Origin: Mycoplasma parvum str. Indiana
GTDB lineage: Bacteria > Bacillota_I > Bacilli_A > Mycoplasmatales > Mycoplasmoidaceae
Direction of reading: 5' to 3'
Assembly (NCBI RefSeq): GCF_000477415.1
Contig: NC_022575.1
Location: forward strand, 496,001 to 560,000
DNA: 64,000 nt
The translations under genes were made by a program, and so were the position numbers. Below, one piece after another: positions 1 to 10,913 of this stretch. The notes beneath the pieces were generated by a model that had not been told where the DNA came from, made no database searches, and saw only the letters and a program-made list of their open reading frames with translations. The stretch's first letter is position 1; each line of letters begins with the position of its first letter.

Positions 1-401
1 ATTCCAGCAAGTATATTTAGAAGAGTTGTCTTTCCGGATCCAGACTCCCCTAAAATAACTACTAACTCACCAGATTTAACTTTTAAATTAACATTTTTTA
101 AAATACGAACATATTCTCCAGTTTTTTTATTGAAATATCACTTTTCTAAATTTCTACATTCAATAACATATCCTGGTGAATTAGGATATATAACAGTTCC
201 TTTGTGTATTTTGTTTAACTTCACTACTTCTTTGATTACCTCCTTAGTATGATCTTTTTTTAATTTTTTAATCTCTTTCTTTTCTGATTTTGCCCAAGAT
301 TTATAATCAAGCTTTTTATTTTGAAAACAATCTTCTTCTTTTTGATGGTTATAAAGCTTATAGAGAAAATTTAAAAGAGAAAAACAACTTAAATTAACCA
401 T
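1..401 (-). CDS. ABC transporter ATP-binding protein, N-terminal part (cut by window edge)
   Basis: This is the nucleotide-binding subunit of an ABC transporter at the inner face of the membrane; the gene runs off the left edge. The start is the ATG at 399-401. About 85 Lys/Glu-rich residues come first, then a standard ATPase opening ([12 protein letters not shown]-loop region) and a Walker A motif [16 protein letters not shown] just before the edge. The Walker A and the spacing resemble the LolD/MacB-type ATPases that pair with FtsX-like permeases (M. genitalium MG467-like) more than PstB, although phoU lies two genes upstream. The start overlaps the end of the preceding gene by 8 bases, so the two are probably co-transcribed. 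The substrate cannot be told from this fragment. Confidence 0.85.
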
Positions 402-909
402 TATTTTTTTCTTCTTCTAATTTTTCTTCTTTCTCTAATTCAGAAGAATATAAAGATTGAAAATAATCTATTGCTTCTTGTAAATTAGGAACTGTTGTTT
501 TAGGTTGAAAAATAATAGGAACAAAAGGTAATTGAAAAGATTTAGAAGTTTTTTCCTTTTTATTAAATAATTTCCTATATCTTTTGTATTCTTGTTTAAT
601 ATTTCCCGTTAATTCTTCATATTTTTGATTTGGATTTTGTTCCAAAAATATTAAAAGAGCTTTATGAATTTCTTCAGGAATTACTAAATAATTTTTAACC
701 TTAACAACAGAAGTTAATAATTGAGTTAATGATTCTTCTAAAGATGGTTTAATTGAATAATAAAAATTAATTAATTTAGGATAAAGCTTTTTTTGTGGAT
801 CTAAAAAATATGGAATTCTATAAGCTTTAAAGGTAGTCGCAAAGGGCTTCCTTTTTAGTAGACTTTCTAAATTTTTCTTAACTAAAAATAAATTAGTCAG
901 TTCTATGAT
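394..909 (-). CDS. Hypothetical protein, no conventional start codon
   Basis: The frame is open from about 915 to its stop at 394-396 and encodes about 171 lysine-rich residues I do not recognise. The composition is protein-like throughout, with no membrane segment and an acidic C-terminal tail (about 15 residues, mostly Glu/Lys). The first TTG lies deep in the frame at 643-645. Upstream there are only ATC (907-909), ATA (904-906) and CTG as possible starts, so the given start is a guess. It overlaps the end of phoU by 17 bases and the following ABC ATPase by 8, and so sits in a tight operon. Either a rare initiation codon is used or only the 83-residue TTG form is made. Confidence 0.5.
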   Translation of the reverse strand: MIELTNLFLVKKNLESLLKRKPFATTFKAYRIPYFLDPQKKLYPKLINFYYSIKPSLEESLTQLLTSVVKVKNYLVIPEEIHKALLIFLEQNPNQKYEELTGNIKQEYKRYRKLFNKKEKTSKSFQLPFVPIIFQPKTTVPNLQEAIDYFQSLYSSELEKEEKLEEEKNNG

Positions 910-1657
910 TTTCTTTTAATAAAGTGCTTAAGTGTAATTGCAACTTTTGATTTTTAATATAGTAGAAATTTTCAACTATATTAAAAATATGGTCTAAAAA
1001 TCTATCTATTTTTACTAAAACCAATTGAAGTAATCTTGAAAGAGAAATAATATTTCTGAATTGTTCAGAAAAATTTAATTCATTTTTTTGAGAAAATTGC
1101 TCATTATTTCAATTTTCTAGACTCTTTAATTTCAATAATTGCTCATTTAATTGAATAGAAATTTTTGTTATTTTTTCATATAATGCAGTTTTTTTAAATA
1201 ATATATCTTGAAAAGATAATTGCTCGATTTCTCCAGAAAATTTATCAAAAAAATAATAAATATTTTGACAATATTCTGTTACTATTTCTCAAATTTGTGA
1301 ATGCAAAATAATTTCTTTTAATTCTCTATTTTCTTCTTTAGTGGCTATTTTTGCTATAGAATATAAATAATCTCCACATCTTTCTAAATCCTTAACGGAC
1401 AAAAAAAGAGCCAAGAAAAATCTTAGTTTAACATTTGAAGGAGTATTTTTAGTACAATGCCATTCTATTTCTAGAATATTTTTACTATATAAATTATTAG
1501 ATTCAGCCTCTATCTTCACTATTTCTTCTCAATTTACTTTCTCTTCTCAAAAGAGAAGAGAAGATTTAACAAAATCTTTAATTAATTGAAAATACTTTAA
1601 AAAATCTGAATAGCATTTCCTTATTGAAAGCTCTAAAAGCTCTGAATTGATCGGCAT
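893..1657 (-). CDS. phoU: PhoU-like phosphate uptake regulator
   Basis: This is a predicted all-helical PhoU-domain protein of 254 aa, the cytoplasmic regulator that couples to Pst-type phosphate transporters. The start is the ATG at 1655-1657 (MPINSELLELSIRKCY). The frame crosses three in-frame UGA codons read as Trp. The repeat hallmark is visible as VKDLERCGDYLYSIAK (near residue 105), matching the family pattern LERIGDHAxNIAE. A second PhoU repeat is expected near SRLLQLVLVKIDRFLDH but its Asp/Glu metal residues are poorly kept. No pst transporter genes are visible in the window except possibly the ATPase at the left edge, which does not look like PstB. The assignment rests on the LERCGDY motif and helical pattern, so it is probable but not certain. 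Confidence 0.7.
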
Positions 1658-1694
1658 ATATTAAAAAACAAATAATTCTATTAATTTTAAACAT

Positions 1695-3071
1695 TTAATA
1701 AAAAGATTTCAAATTTATACATATGGAAATTACTTCCATATGTCTAATTTCAAAAGCTTCTAATCTATGAACTCTAATAACTCCTATCTTCTCATTGTTT
1801 TTATTAATATGAGCAAATTCAGTAGCTCCTGAATGTTCTATCCTTATAAATTTTTCTAATTTTTTAATTTCTACCTCATTATTAAATAACTCTTTCACAA
1901 TTTCATAAAGTTGTTTTTCAGAATAAAAGAAAATTTTTCTTTCAGTAATATATCTTTTATCTCCCTCCAATAACAAAACTGTAGAGAGTAAAGCTAATTC
2001 TCAAGTCTCCTTTCAAGGGCAATAAGCTAACTCAAAAATTGGATATATCTTACTCCCTTGATTTAAGTTTCTAAGTAAAACTTGTTTTAAAAGAGAATTA
2101 GTAATATCATCTCTTAAGGTGACTTGAGGGTTATGCTCCAAAACTACATCAGCTAATTTATTAATTTCTGAAATATCAAATTTAGTGGTATTGCATTCCA
2201 AAAATCCTTTTTTCAATAAATTATTTTTCAATTTAAGGAAAAATAAAAAGGGAGACTTCAACTCAACTTGCCCTTCAGATAATTTTTCATAATTTTTCTC
2301 CTCTATTGTTCTAATTGCAGAAGAAAAATAAAGCAATCTAAAAAGAATTTCATTGAAAGAAGGTAAATTTTCTTGTTTATATCAATAAGGTCAATGAATT
2401 TCCCATTGTTCTGCTGAAAAATTCAATTTTTCAAAAGAAAAATTAAATGGAATTAATCTATCAACCACTTCATTTTCTCAATCTTCTTTTAATTCTTTAA
2501 AAATAGGTAATAACTCAGATAGAATTACTTGGGATCTAGCCTTTTCACCCAAAAATAATTCTTTTTCATCTGAGATTTTTAAAAATTCAATAACTTCATT
2601 TTGAAAAGGGCATTTGCCCCATTCTATTTCTTTATCCTTAAAAAAAGATCAAATTCCTAATTTAAAAATAGTTTCATCTTTTTTTGGATCTCCAAAGACT
2701 AATTGCAAAAATTGCCATACATTTTCCGAATGATTTGAAGATACTTTTCTATTATTAAGTCTCAATAAATAAGAAATCATTTCTTCATCAAAAAGAAAAG
2801 ATTTTATTTCTTGGCTTGAAGGTTTTTTTTTAATATCTAACACTAAAGCTAATTCCTGAGATAAAACCCAAAAAGATGGGTAATCAAAGATAGAGCAAAC
2901 TGGTTTTACTCTATATATATATTTAATGGAAAGTTCTTTATCATTGCTTGTTTCTAATATTATGTCTTTTATTTCTAACTGAATTTTTATTAAAGCATTT
3001 CAAATATCCCTTTGGTCGACATTTTTTATTTCGGGCAATAAAAACTCTAAAAGTTTATTTGAGATAATCAA
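1695..3071 (-). CDS. pheT: Phenylalanyl-tRNA synthetase beta subunit, shortened
   Basis: This is the beta subunit that forms the heterotetramer with PheS and charges tRNA-Phe. It starts at a TTG (3069-3071) one codon after the pheS stop, so the two are translationally coupled. The protein is 458 aa, far below the roughly 700-800 aa usual for bacterial PheT. The N-terminal EMAP-like tRNA-binding domain appears missing, since the first residues (MIISNKLLEFLLPEI) go directly into a weakly conserved region. The B6/B7 core is recognisable: LKLKNNLLKKGFLECNTT, then VLEHNPQVTLRDDITNSLLK and IYPIFELAY, which correspond to the family features (NP..s.lR..Ll, lFEiG). The C-terminal anticodon-binding domain is also short or absent. 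The name rests on the pheS linkage plus the B7-like core. Confidence 0.82.
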
Positions 3072-3074
3072 CTT

Positions 3075-4115
3075 TTAAAATTTATTTGCACTTTTTACTA
3101 TCTTTGTGAAATCATTTTCATAAAAAGATCTAATATCTTGAATTGAATTTTGAAGCATACAAATTCTCTCTACACCCAAGCCAAGAGCTAAAGAGCAATG
3201 ATTAGGATGTGTTTTCTTCATTATTTCATTTTCTAAGAATCCACACCCTAAAATTTCAATTCATCCACTTCCCTTACATAATCTACATTCTCTTAAAAGT
3301 CCACAATTACATCTCAAATCTACCTCAAAAGAAGGGGAAGTAAATGGAAAATAAGAGGGCCTTAATACATATTCTTTACTTCAAGAAGAATCTTTAAATA
3401 AATCATTTAAAAGAGCTTCAACAAGCTCTCTTAAATTTTCTAAATTTAAATCTCTTCCGACTCAAACAAGATCTAATTGAGTGAATTGGGATAAATGAGT
3501 TGGATCATTATCTTCTTTTCTATACACCGATCCAATTGAAGCTCCTTTAAATTCTTTCCCCTTAAATTTTTTTAGAATCTCTAAAGTGCTAGTAGTATTA
3601 TGAGTTCTAAGCATTTTTTCTCCCTCGCTATTTTTGGAAATATTTTTTAAAAAAAAACTATCACTAGTAGCTCTTGCTGGATGATTCTCAGGTATTAAAA
3701 GAGAATCAAAATTTTCATGAACTTTAACTATTTCGCTGTCTTCATAATAGTTAAAGTTATATTTTTCTAAAAAATTAGATAATTTATTTACAAAATCAGC
3801 TAAAAAATTCACAGAAGTATATGCAATTTTTTCTTCTTCAATTAAGAAAGAAGGTCTTGGCTCTCCATAAATATTTTTTCAAGTAGATAATTCATCTTTT
3901 TTAGTTTGATAAATTTCCTGAGATTTTTCTTGTAATTCTTTAAAAAGAAGTCCTACTTTCTTCTTTTCCTCCGGAGAAGAAAAGTTTTTAATTTGTTCTC
4001 TTAAAGGCAAAAGATATTTTTCCCTTCATTTTTTAAAAACACAATCTAAAGCTTCCCGTGAGGAAGCTTTTTGTACCTCTTCTTTTAGTAGTTTAAGTTC
4101 TTCGTAAATATTCAT
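3075..4115 (-). CDS. pheS: Phenylalanyl-tRNA synthetase alpha subunit
   Basis: This is the catalytic subunit for tRNA-Phe aminoacylation: 346 aa, ATG at 4113-4115. An N-terminal coiled coil of about 85 residues is followed by the class II catalytic core. Motif 2 is clear ([14 protein letters not shown] and [17 protein letters not shown]), then [24 protein letters not shown] and motif 3 ([12 protein letters not shown]). A four-cysteine knuckle (CNC and CRLC) sits between FEVD and GWIEI; several bacterial PheS proteins carry a zinc-knuckle there. The last residues lead directly into the pheT TTG start. The gene start lies inside the last codons of metK (23-base overlap), so metK-pheS-pheT form one transcription unit. 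Confidence 0.96.
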
Positions 4116-5241
4116 TAATTATTTCTACTCTATTTAATTTTTCTCAAGGGAGATTAGGAATAAAATTACCAAAATTAGATATCTCAGTTAATTTAGAGAA
4201 AGTAATTGGAGAAGAAGTGAATAATTCAAAAATTTCACTCACTTTAGTCGGAAAACATTCCTCAATAATTTTGATTACTTCCTCTTGTGTTTTTTTCAAA
4301 TTTTCAAAAAAAGTAATTTCATAAGATAATGCTATTTCCTGAGCTATAGCATAAGTTATTTTTAATTCTAATTGAGTAGCTAAGCCCGCAGCTACTAAAT
4401 TTTTAGCCACTCATCTAGCAAAATAACAACCTAATCTATCTATTTTTGTAAGATCCTTTCCACAAAGACCTCCCCCTCCACTATGGACTGCGGGGCCAAA
4501 AGCATCTGCAATTTGTTTTCTATTAGTTACTCCCGTATCAGCTATTAAACCGCCTATTTGGAAAGATCCTGAAGAATTAATATATCAAGAAGTTTTGGAA
4601 TCTCATAATATATTTAATTGCTTCAAACAGGGAAAAATTATTTTTTCTTTCAATTCTTTAATAATTTCTTCTCTACTTATATCAGTTATATGTTGAATAG
4701 AAAAAACTAAAAAATTAAGTCTAACATTCTTAAAGTCATTATTTTTTACTTCTAAATTCACTAATACTTTATAGTCTTCTTTAGCTCAATGAAAGACTTT
4801 ATTGTGAATTGCCTCTTTAGTTTTAAGAAGCAATTCTTTAGTTAAGCAATATTCTAAAGCTAAATAATGAGAAGTATGGGAAGAAGCAAAACCAAAAACT
4901 ATTCCTTGATCTTGAGTTAATTTACAAGAATCACTATTTAATTGAAATAGTTCACTAGATTGATCTTTGTAATCAATAATGAATTCAAAACCTTCAGAAT
5001 TGTATCCTAATTCTCGAAGTACCTTAGAAGCAATTTGCTTGAAATTTACTTGCTGGTGAGCACTTCCCTCGCCAGCAATAACTATTTTTTTAGAGCTAAC
5101 TAAAACCTCGCCAGCAAATCTAGTTTTTTTAATGCCTATTTTTTGAATTAAAGCATCTAAAATACTGTCAGATATAAGATCTGAAATCTTATCTGGATGG
5201 CCTCTGCCAACTCCCTCGCAAGAATAATTTCTGACAGAAAT
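4093..5241 (-). CDS. metK: S-adenosylmethionine synthetase
   Basis: MetK makes SAM from methionine and ATP, the methyl donor for rRNA, tRNA and release-factor methylation (see prmC in this window). It is 382 aa. Conserved elements: [13 protein letters not shown] near the N-terminus (ATP-binding loop), [31 protein letters not shown], and the glycine-rich methionine loop [15 protein letters not shown] followed by [12 protein letters not shown]. No ATG, GTG or TTG is available: between the upstream stop at 5251-5253 and EGVGRGHPD there are only eleven codons, of which ATT (5239-5241) is the best start. It lies 12 bases after the tsaD stop (same strand) and overlaps pheS at its end. Function is certain; the initiation codon is inferred. 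Confidence 0.95.
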
Positions 5242-5253
5242 TTTCTTAAATTA

Positions 5254-6198
5254 TTAAATTAAAAGACTAGCTCTATAAGCTATCATAGCTCCATTATCTT
5301 CAGCTAAATCAGGAGAAATAAAAGAACAATTTAAATTATTTTCTAAAAAGAATTTAAGTAAATTTTCTCTAATTATTACATTTTTGCTAACTCCCCCAAC
5401 AATATAAAGTTGTTTAATTGAGCTTTTCTGAGCTCAATGTTTCAATTTAATTAACAATATTTCTATTATCTCTTTTTGAAAAGCAGTACTTAGAGCTTCT
5501 CTTTTTTTATCGAGAGAAAGATTTTCATTCTCTTGCAATTTCTTTCAATATCTATCGGAAGCAGTAATTAAACCAGAAAAATTAAGTGTTAATTTAGTTA
5601 TATTCTTACTTCTTCTAGTTAAAGGAGGAAATTCTTTATATTTGTTGTAATATTTTTCTAATAATGGCCCCCCAGGATATTTGAGTCCCATTATTCTAGC
5701 TACTTTATCATAAGCTTCTCCTAATGCACAATCTTTACATTCATCCAATTTAATAATTCTTTTATTATCTATTAACTGATAGACAATAGTATTTTTACCG
5801 GTAATTAATAATGTTAGAGAAGGAAAAATTAATTTTTCCTGTAAACCTATTGAAAAAACATGGGCTTCTAAATGATTAATAGGCAATAAGACTTTATCTA
5901 AAGCTACTGCTAGTGTAGTAGCTAACATCCTTCCTGATAAAATAGAAGAATCTAATCCGGGTTCAGCAGAATAAGAGATATAAGAAATATCTTCCATTTT
6001 AAGTTTGCAGCTATTTAAAGTCTCTTCTAAAGAACGAAATAAATTTTTTTCATGAGTTCTAGCTGCAATTTCAGGAACAATTCCTCCATATTGGTGATAT
6101 TCATCTCTAGAAGAATAAGTAATTTGATTAATTATTTTTTTTTCTTCTAATGAATAAATAGCTACAGAACTATCATCACAAGTGCATTCAATCCCCAA
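5254..6198 (-). CDS. tsaD: tRNA N6-threonylcarbamoyladenosine transferase TsaD
   Basis: TsaD (Kae1/YgjD family) transfers threonylcarbamoyl to A37 of ANN-decoding tRNAs, working with TsaB, TsaE and TsaC. It is 314 aa, near the usual 320-340. The start is TTG at 6196-6198, giving GIECTCDDSSVAIYS (family: GIETSCDETSVAI). Further marks are GGIVPEIAARTH, the metal site INHLEAHVFS (usually HHxEGH; the first His is Asn here, the last is kept), ALGEAYDKVARIMGLKYPGGP, GGVSKN and the terminal metal Asp in LAEDNGAMIAY. The Asn for His substitution in the metal-binding motif is unusual and could alter metal affinity. It leads the tsaD-metK-pheS-pheT group. Confidence 0.94.
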
Positions 6199-6239
6199 TA
6201 TAAATCCTTTTTTCTCTATACTTTTATGAAAAAATAAAT

Positions 6240-7595
6240 CTAAAAATATCTATTATTTTTTCATTTTTGAAAAGCTAATGATAAATCTAAATTCTGACTA
6301 TCTGTCATTCCTGACTCAAAAACTATATTACATTTTTCTTCTTTTTGCAAAGCACCTCCACATTCCTTCTCATTATCTCCTCCAAAAAGTAATTTAAGCA
6401 TCATATCATCATATTCTTTTTCCTCTTGTTTATCTTTATTTTCCCCTTTTATTACTTCTTGCATCTCTTTTAAAACAGGGGTATATTGAAGAAATTCAAA
6501 ATTCCTTCAAGCTCAAGAATTTTTTATATTATTACTTTCTGTCTTTTGAGTTTCAATTTCTTTATTTTTATTATTTATTGCCCCAGAAAATAATAATTTA
6601 TCTAAAAATCTATAAATTTTCTCCTCTTTTTCTCCATTTATCTTATAAGAAATAGCTATTTGATCCAAAAGTCATAATGAAGGGGAAATATTAAGAAGTC
6701 TAAAATCTTTTGCTCTTTCTTCATTATTATTTTTTAACTCTTTATAAGAATAAAGAGCATCTCCATTGTACATAAAAACTCCTTGTAATTGATCTTTAAT
6801 AAACATTTCAGACATTAAAGCTGAATCAGAATTCATAAAAATAGAGCTATCTCTATTTTTACTTCTTAATCCTAATTTAGAAAGTTCTTTATATTGAGAA
6901 AAAAAATCTTTTGAATTTTGATTATCTTTTCAACTTTTTTTATCTTTATATTCTTTAGAGCTTAATTTAGATAAGGATAATATTGTTACTTCATCTTCAA
7001 TAATCCCTAATTTAAAGGATTTATTATCTTTTTCTTTTTGATTAATGATGCTTTGAAATTGCTCCCCTCAATTTCCAGAAGAATTATCTAACTCTTTTGG
7101 GCAATCCTTACATTTGTAAGCAAAAGTGAAATAACTTAAAAAGTAAGGTAATCCGTACTCTGATAATTGGGGCTTTTCTTTGAAAAAATTATTAACTATT
7201 GGGGAATAAAGAGAATTGAAGCCTTGAATTTTTTCATTTTGATTTTCTTTAAAACTTTTTAATTTATCTTTTAAATCTTGATTTAAAGAACTAAATTTAG
7301 CTCAATCAATTGGTTTAACTATTTTTTTTTCAATAGCTTCTTCTAAAGTAGAAGAGCTAATAATTGCTAAATCATAAGCTCCTGTTTTAAAACCACTCAA
7401 AATATCTCTATCGTTCTCAAAATAAACTGTTTGAACGCCAAATTTTGAGTTAGCTTCTGAGGCTAATTCATTACTAATGTAAGACTGATAAGTAGCTAGT
7501 ACTATTTCATTATTAGAAAAAAAAGGTAAATTAATTATTGAGATGGGCAATACAAATGAGCTTAAAACAGGTACTGTTAAAAGTTTTAAACTCAT
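6240..7595 (-). CDS. potD: Spermidine/putrescine-binding protein PotD, divergent
   Basis: By position this is the extracellular substrate-binding component of the polyamine transporter, fourth gene of potABCD. It is 451 aa, ATG at 7593-7595, immediately after the potC stop. A hydrophobic export segment opens the protein (MSLKLLTVPVLSSFVLPISI). The first lobe then looks like family members: IVLATYQSYIS near residue 31 and the exposed loop GFKTGAYDLAIISSSTLEEAI (family: DLVVPSxYxIxKL). No lipobox cysteine is visible, so a signal anchor rather than a lipid anchor is inferred, which is unusual for Gram-positive-type PotD. The C-terminal half is lysine/glutamate rich and poorly conserved. The assignment depends mostly on the operon. 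Confidence 0.78.
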
Positions 7596-8489
7596 TTACA
7601 TCAAATTAAGTAAATAAATATTATTTCTTTTCTTGCTTTTACAGGTTTTGAATAAAGAGTGTAAGAAATAAAAAAGTATTGAGCCCATTAACAATAAAGA
7701 GCCAAAAGTGAGAGCTCAAACTTTTATTCCTTTTTTCATTGTGTACATTTGAGTAGTTAAAGTAGTACTTCTACCTTTAACTAAATTAGTAATAATAAAG
7801 TCATCCATTGATAGCAAACTTAATACTATAAAAGCTAGAATAATTGCTCTTTTTAATTGTGGAAGTATTACTTTTAAAAGTGTTTCTAATTCTCCGCAAT
7901 TTAAATCAAGACTAGCTAAAAGCAATTTTTTATTTATTTTTTCTAATTTAGGATAAATAAGAATAATTCCATAAGGAACTAAAAGAGCTATATGAGAGAG
8001 AACAATAGTTAAAAAACCAAAATTAAAACCTAAAGGTAATAAAACAGCACTAAAAAGCAGCATAAAAGATAATCCTTGAATTATTTCTGGAGAAGAAATA
8101 GATAAATTAGAAAGTTTAAATACTAACGATTTAAGCTTTTCACCTTTTTTTCATATAGCATAAGAGCTGATAATAGAAATTCATAATGCTGGGCATACAG
8201 ATGCCACAGCTATAATAACTGAATTCCTTAAACTAATTCAAAAAGAATCATTTTTACTAATATCCAGCGAAAATAAATCAAAATAATTTCTTAAAGTTCA
8301 AGCTTTACTACTATCGTTCAAATCAATGGAAATAGTACCTTTTTCTGAATCTGATTCTCTGAAAGATAATAAAACTACTACCAATCAGGGTAAATAAAGA
8401 ATTAAAAAAAATGAGAGAATACTCATTCTCTTTGAAAAGTGAAATCATTTAACACTATCAAAGAGCTTGAAATTTAAAAAATATTTCAT
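7596..8489 (-). CDS. potC: Polyamine ABC transporter permease PotC
   Basis: This is the second membrane subunit of the polyamine importer: 297 aa, ATG at 8487-8489, stop directly abutting the potD start. About six membrane segments are visible, the first at residues 20-45 (MSILSFFLILYLPWLVVVLL). The permease EAA loop that contacts the ATPase is recognisable near residue 185 as LLASLDLNCGELETLLKVIL, with the family pattern EAAxDLGAxxxxxFxxIxLP followed by PQLKRAI. The protein ends in a basic tail. It forms the channel with PotB and is powered by PotA. Confidence 0.9.
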
Positions 8490-9416
8490 TTAAAAATTAT
8501 TGAAATTTAAAGATTGAGGAAGAAATAAATTCAATCTTCTTTCTTTTCTACTTTTTTTATTTCTCTTGAAAGAAATAAATTCTTTCAATCAAATATAACT
8601 TTTTTTAATAGCTTTAAAAAATAAAGAACTAAATAATAGAGAAAAAATAACAATAGTAAACAGCAGACTAGCTATAAAAGCTACAAAAGGTCTTGTTTCA
8701 TTAGAGCTAATAGCTTGCTTAGAAATCTCTGCTATTAGCTCTCCTATCATTCTAGAACTTCCATCAGAATTTAAAAATTCTGAAATAAAAGTAGTAAACA
8801 AAGAAGGCAAAAAGAAAAGGATAGAAGAAGAGAGAAAAGCTGTTTTTGATCAAGGAAGAATTAAAAAAAATAATTCTCCTCAAAAAGTGTAGCCTAAATC
8901 TTTAACAGCTCAACTCTTAACTTTTGGAAGAGTTGATAGAGTATTAATAAAGTTATAGGTTACTAAAGGTAAAGCCAAATAAGTTAATCCGATAATTGTA
9001 TATCCTATTCCTGAAGTGCTATTTAAAGCTCCATTAAAAAAATCAAAAGCACTTTTTAATCCAACTAATTTAATGAAATAGTTGGTTAATAAAGGGAAAG
9101 TTAATAATAAAAATATTTTTCTTTTAGTTTTATTGGAAGAATAAAACCAAATAAGAATGGCCAAAGGGAAAGAAATAAGTAAAGTAAATAACAAAGCGGA
9201 AGAAGAAACAAAAAAACTTAAAGCTAATGAAATAAAAATATTATTATTTTCGATTAGTCTTCTCTTTAATTCAGGCGAAGATATCGCCTGAAAACTATAA
9301 CCAGTTAGTAATATAGCAGGAAGAACTATTGCTATTGCAACAAAAATAATAAAGGGGAGAGAAAAAGGTTCAATTCTTCTTAATTTTGAAGAAATTCAAG
9401 TGAAAACTAATTTCAT
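8490..9416 (-). CDS. potB: Polyamine ABC transporter permease PotB
   Basis: This is the first membrane subunit of the polyamine importer: 308 aa, ATG at 9414-9416, overlapping the end of potA by 10 bases; its stop abuts the potC start. Six hydrophobic segments can be read, including IEPFSLPFIIFVAIAIVLPA near the N-terminus. The coupling loop lies around TLSTLPKVKSWAVKDLGYTF (family EAAxDLG), here weakened. It continues to a long basic tail of about 30 residues after the last helix. The end-to-end packing with potA and potC implies a single translationally coupled operon. Confidence 0.9.
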
Positions 9417-10810
9417 TTGGGAAGAGGAGCTTTATCTTCAGCTTTCATTAAATGAACATCTATTGGATCTCAAAGGAGATCTATATGAGCCCCTTTTTTA
9501 ATTTCATTAAAAGCCTCTACATAAATTACTGAATCAAAAAATAAGCATTTAAGCTCCCACAATTGTCCTTTATATATAGTGTCAATTACTTTTACAGAAA
9601 TAAAACCTTTGCCTAATTCGACTACATCATAATCTTCTGGCCGAATCATTATTTTTACTTTTTCATTACGAGTAAATCCCTTTACATTAGAGATTTGAAA
9701 AAATAATTGATTTACTCTTACTTTTTCTGGGGAAATATAAATTCCCTCAAAAATATTAGATTTTCCCATAAAATTAGCTACTCATTCATTAACTGGGGAA
9801 TCATATATTTCTGAAGGTGTACCTATTTGTTCTATTTTTCCTTTTTTTAATACAACTACTTTATCAGAAAGAAGCAGTGCTTCCTTTTGATCATGAGTAA
9901 TTAATAAAAAAGTTAATTTAAGGGTTTGATGCAATCTTTTAAGTTCTATTTGCATTTTCTCTCTCATATCCTTATCAATTGCGGATAAAGGCTCATCCAA
10001 TAATATTATTTGCGGCTCTGTAATAAGAGCTCTTGCAAGAGCTACTTTCTGTTTAGTTCCTCCTGAAAGAGTATCTATTTCAGAATGTTCATAACTATCT
10101 AGACCTACTAATGAAATAATTTGTTTTACTTTTTCTTGCATCTCCTCTTCGGAGAAAGGTCTAGATAAATATTTAAATTTAAGCTCTTTTTCCCTTAAAA
10201 TGGGATAATATTCCCATCAGGATTTTCAATAATCTAAATCTAATAATTTAGACTTAAGCATTCCTAAATAAAAAAGAAGGCATTTATAATAAATTCCTTT
10301 TCTATTGACTCTCTCAATAGAAAGATAAGCAATTCATTTTTTAAGGGATTTAGTATATTTTTCTTTCTCGCCAGCAATTTGTTCTAATTTTTTAGAACTT
10401 TTTAATTTAGATTTATTTAAAAACTTATTAACTTTTTTTTCTTTATATTCAGAAGGTTTTAATAATTCAACTCTTTTTTTTCTTAAGCCAAAAACAATAT
10501 TAGAGTAAACATCCATATGTGGGAAAAGAGCATAATCTTGAAATACTGTAGAAGTTGGTCGTTTATGTGAAGGAATATCTTTTATATCAATACCTGATAA
10601 AAGAATTTTTCCTTTATCAGGCTTTATAAAACCCGCAATTAAATTAAGTATTGTTGTTTTTCCAGACCCAGAAGGCCCAATAATAGTTACAAAAGAACCT
10701 TCTTCAATTTTTAAATTGAAGTTATCAAGTATTAATTCACCTTTGCTTTCGTATCTTTTAGTTATTGACTGTAATTCAAGAAGAGGTATTGACTCCCCCC
10801 GAATAGCCAC
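9407..10810 (-). CDS. potA: Polyamine ABC transporter ATPase PotA with internal insertion
   Basis: This is the ATP-hydrolysing subunit of the spermidine/putrescine importer: 467 aa, GTG start at 10808-10810. Walker A GPSGSGKTT is at residues 45-53, the Q-loop at VFQDY near 91, the signature LSGGTKQKVALARAL near 245, Walker B IILLDEPLSAID, the H-loop LLITHDQ, and a C-terminal TOBE-like domain (EKVKIMIRPEDYDVV). About 100 lysine-rich residues are inserted between the Q-loop and the signature (about 111-215); insertions at this place are known in mycoplasma PotA proteins. A run of six G lies just after the start codon (10795-10800). It heads the operon potA-potB-potC-potD. No promoter was identified with confidence. 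Confidence 0.95.
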
Positions 10811-10851
10811 GAACTGCTACAAAAACATTAAAATAACAGGCAAATTAAAAT

Positions 10852-10874
10852 ACCTCCCTAAAGGGAAGTTTTTT
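10852..10874. terminator. Hairpin between a coiled-coil gene and potA
   Basis: A 7-bp stem with one mismatch and a TAAA loop is followed by a T run on the plus strand. Both flanking genes read on the minus strand, where the trailing bases are only moderately T-rich. It may stop transcription in either direction ahead of potA. Confidence 0.45.
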
Positions 10875-10913
10875 AATGATTTATGGACAATGAACTTTTA
10901 AAAGAAAACATAA

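Noticed and set aside
1-401. Naming the edge ATPase pstB because phoU is near
   Set aside because: Its Walker A is GESGSGKTT in a LolD/MacB-like context, not the PstB type GPSGCGKST, and no pst permease is seen.
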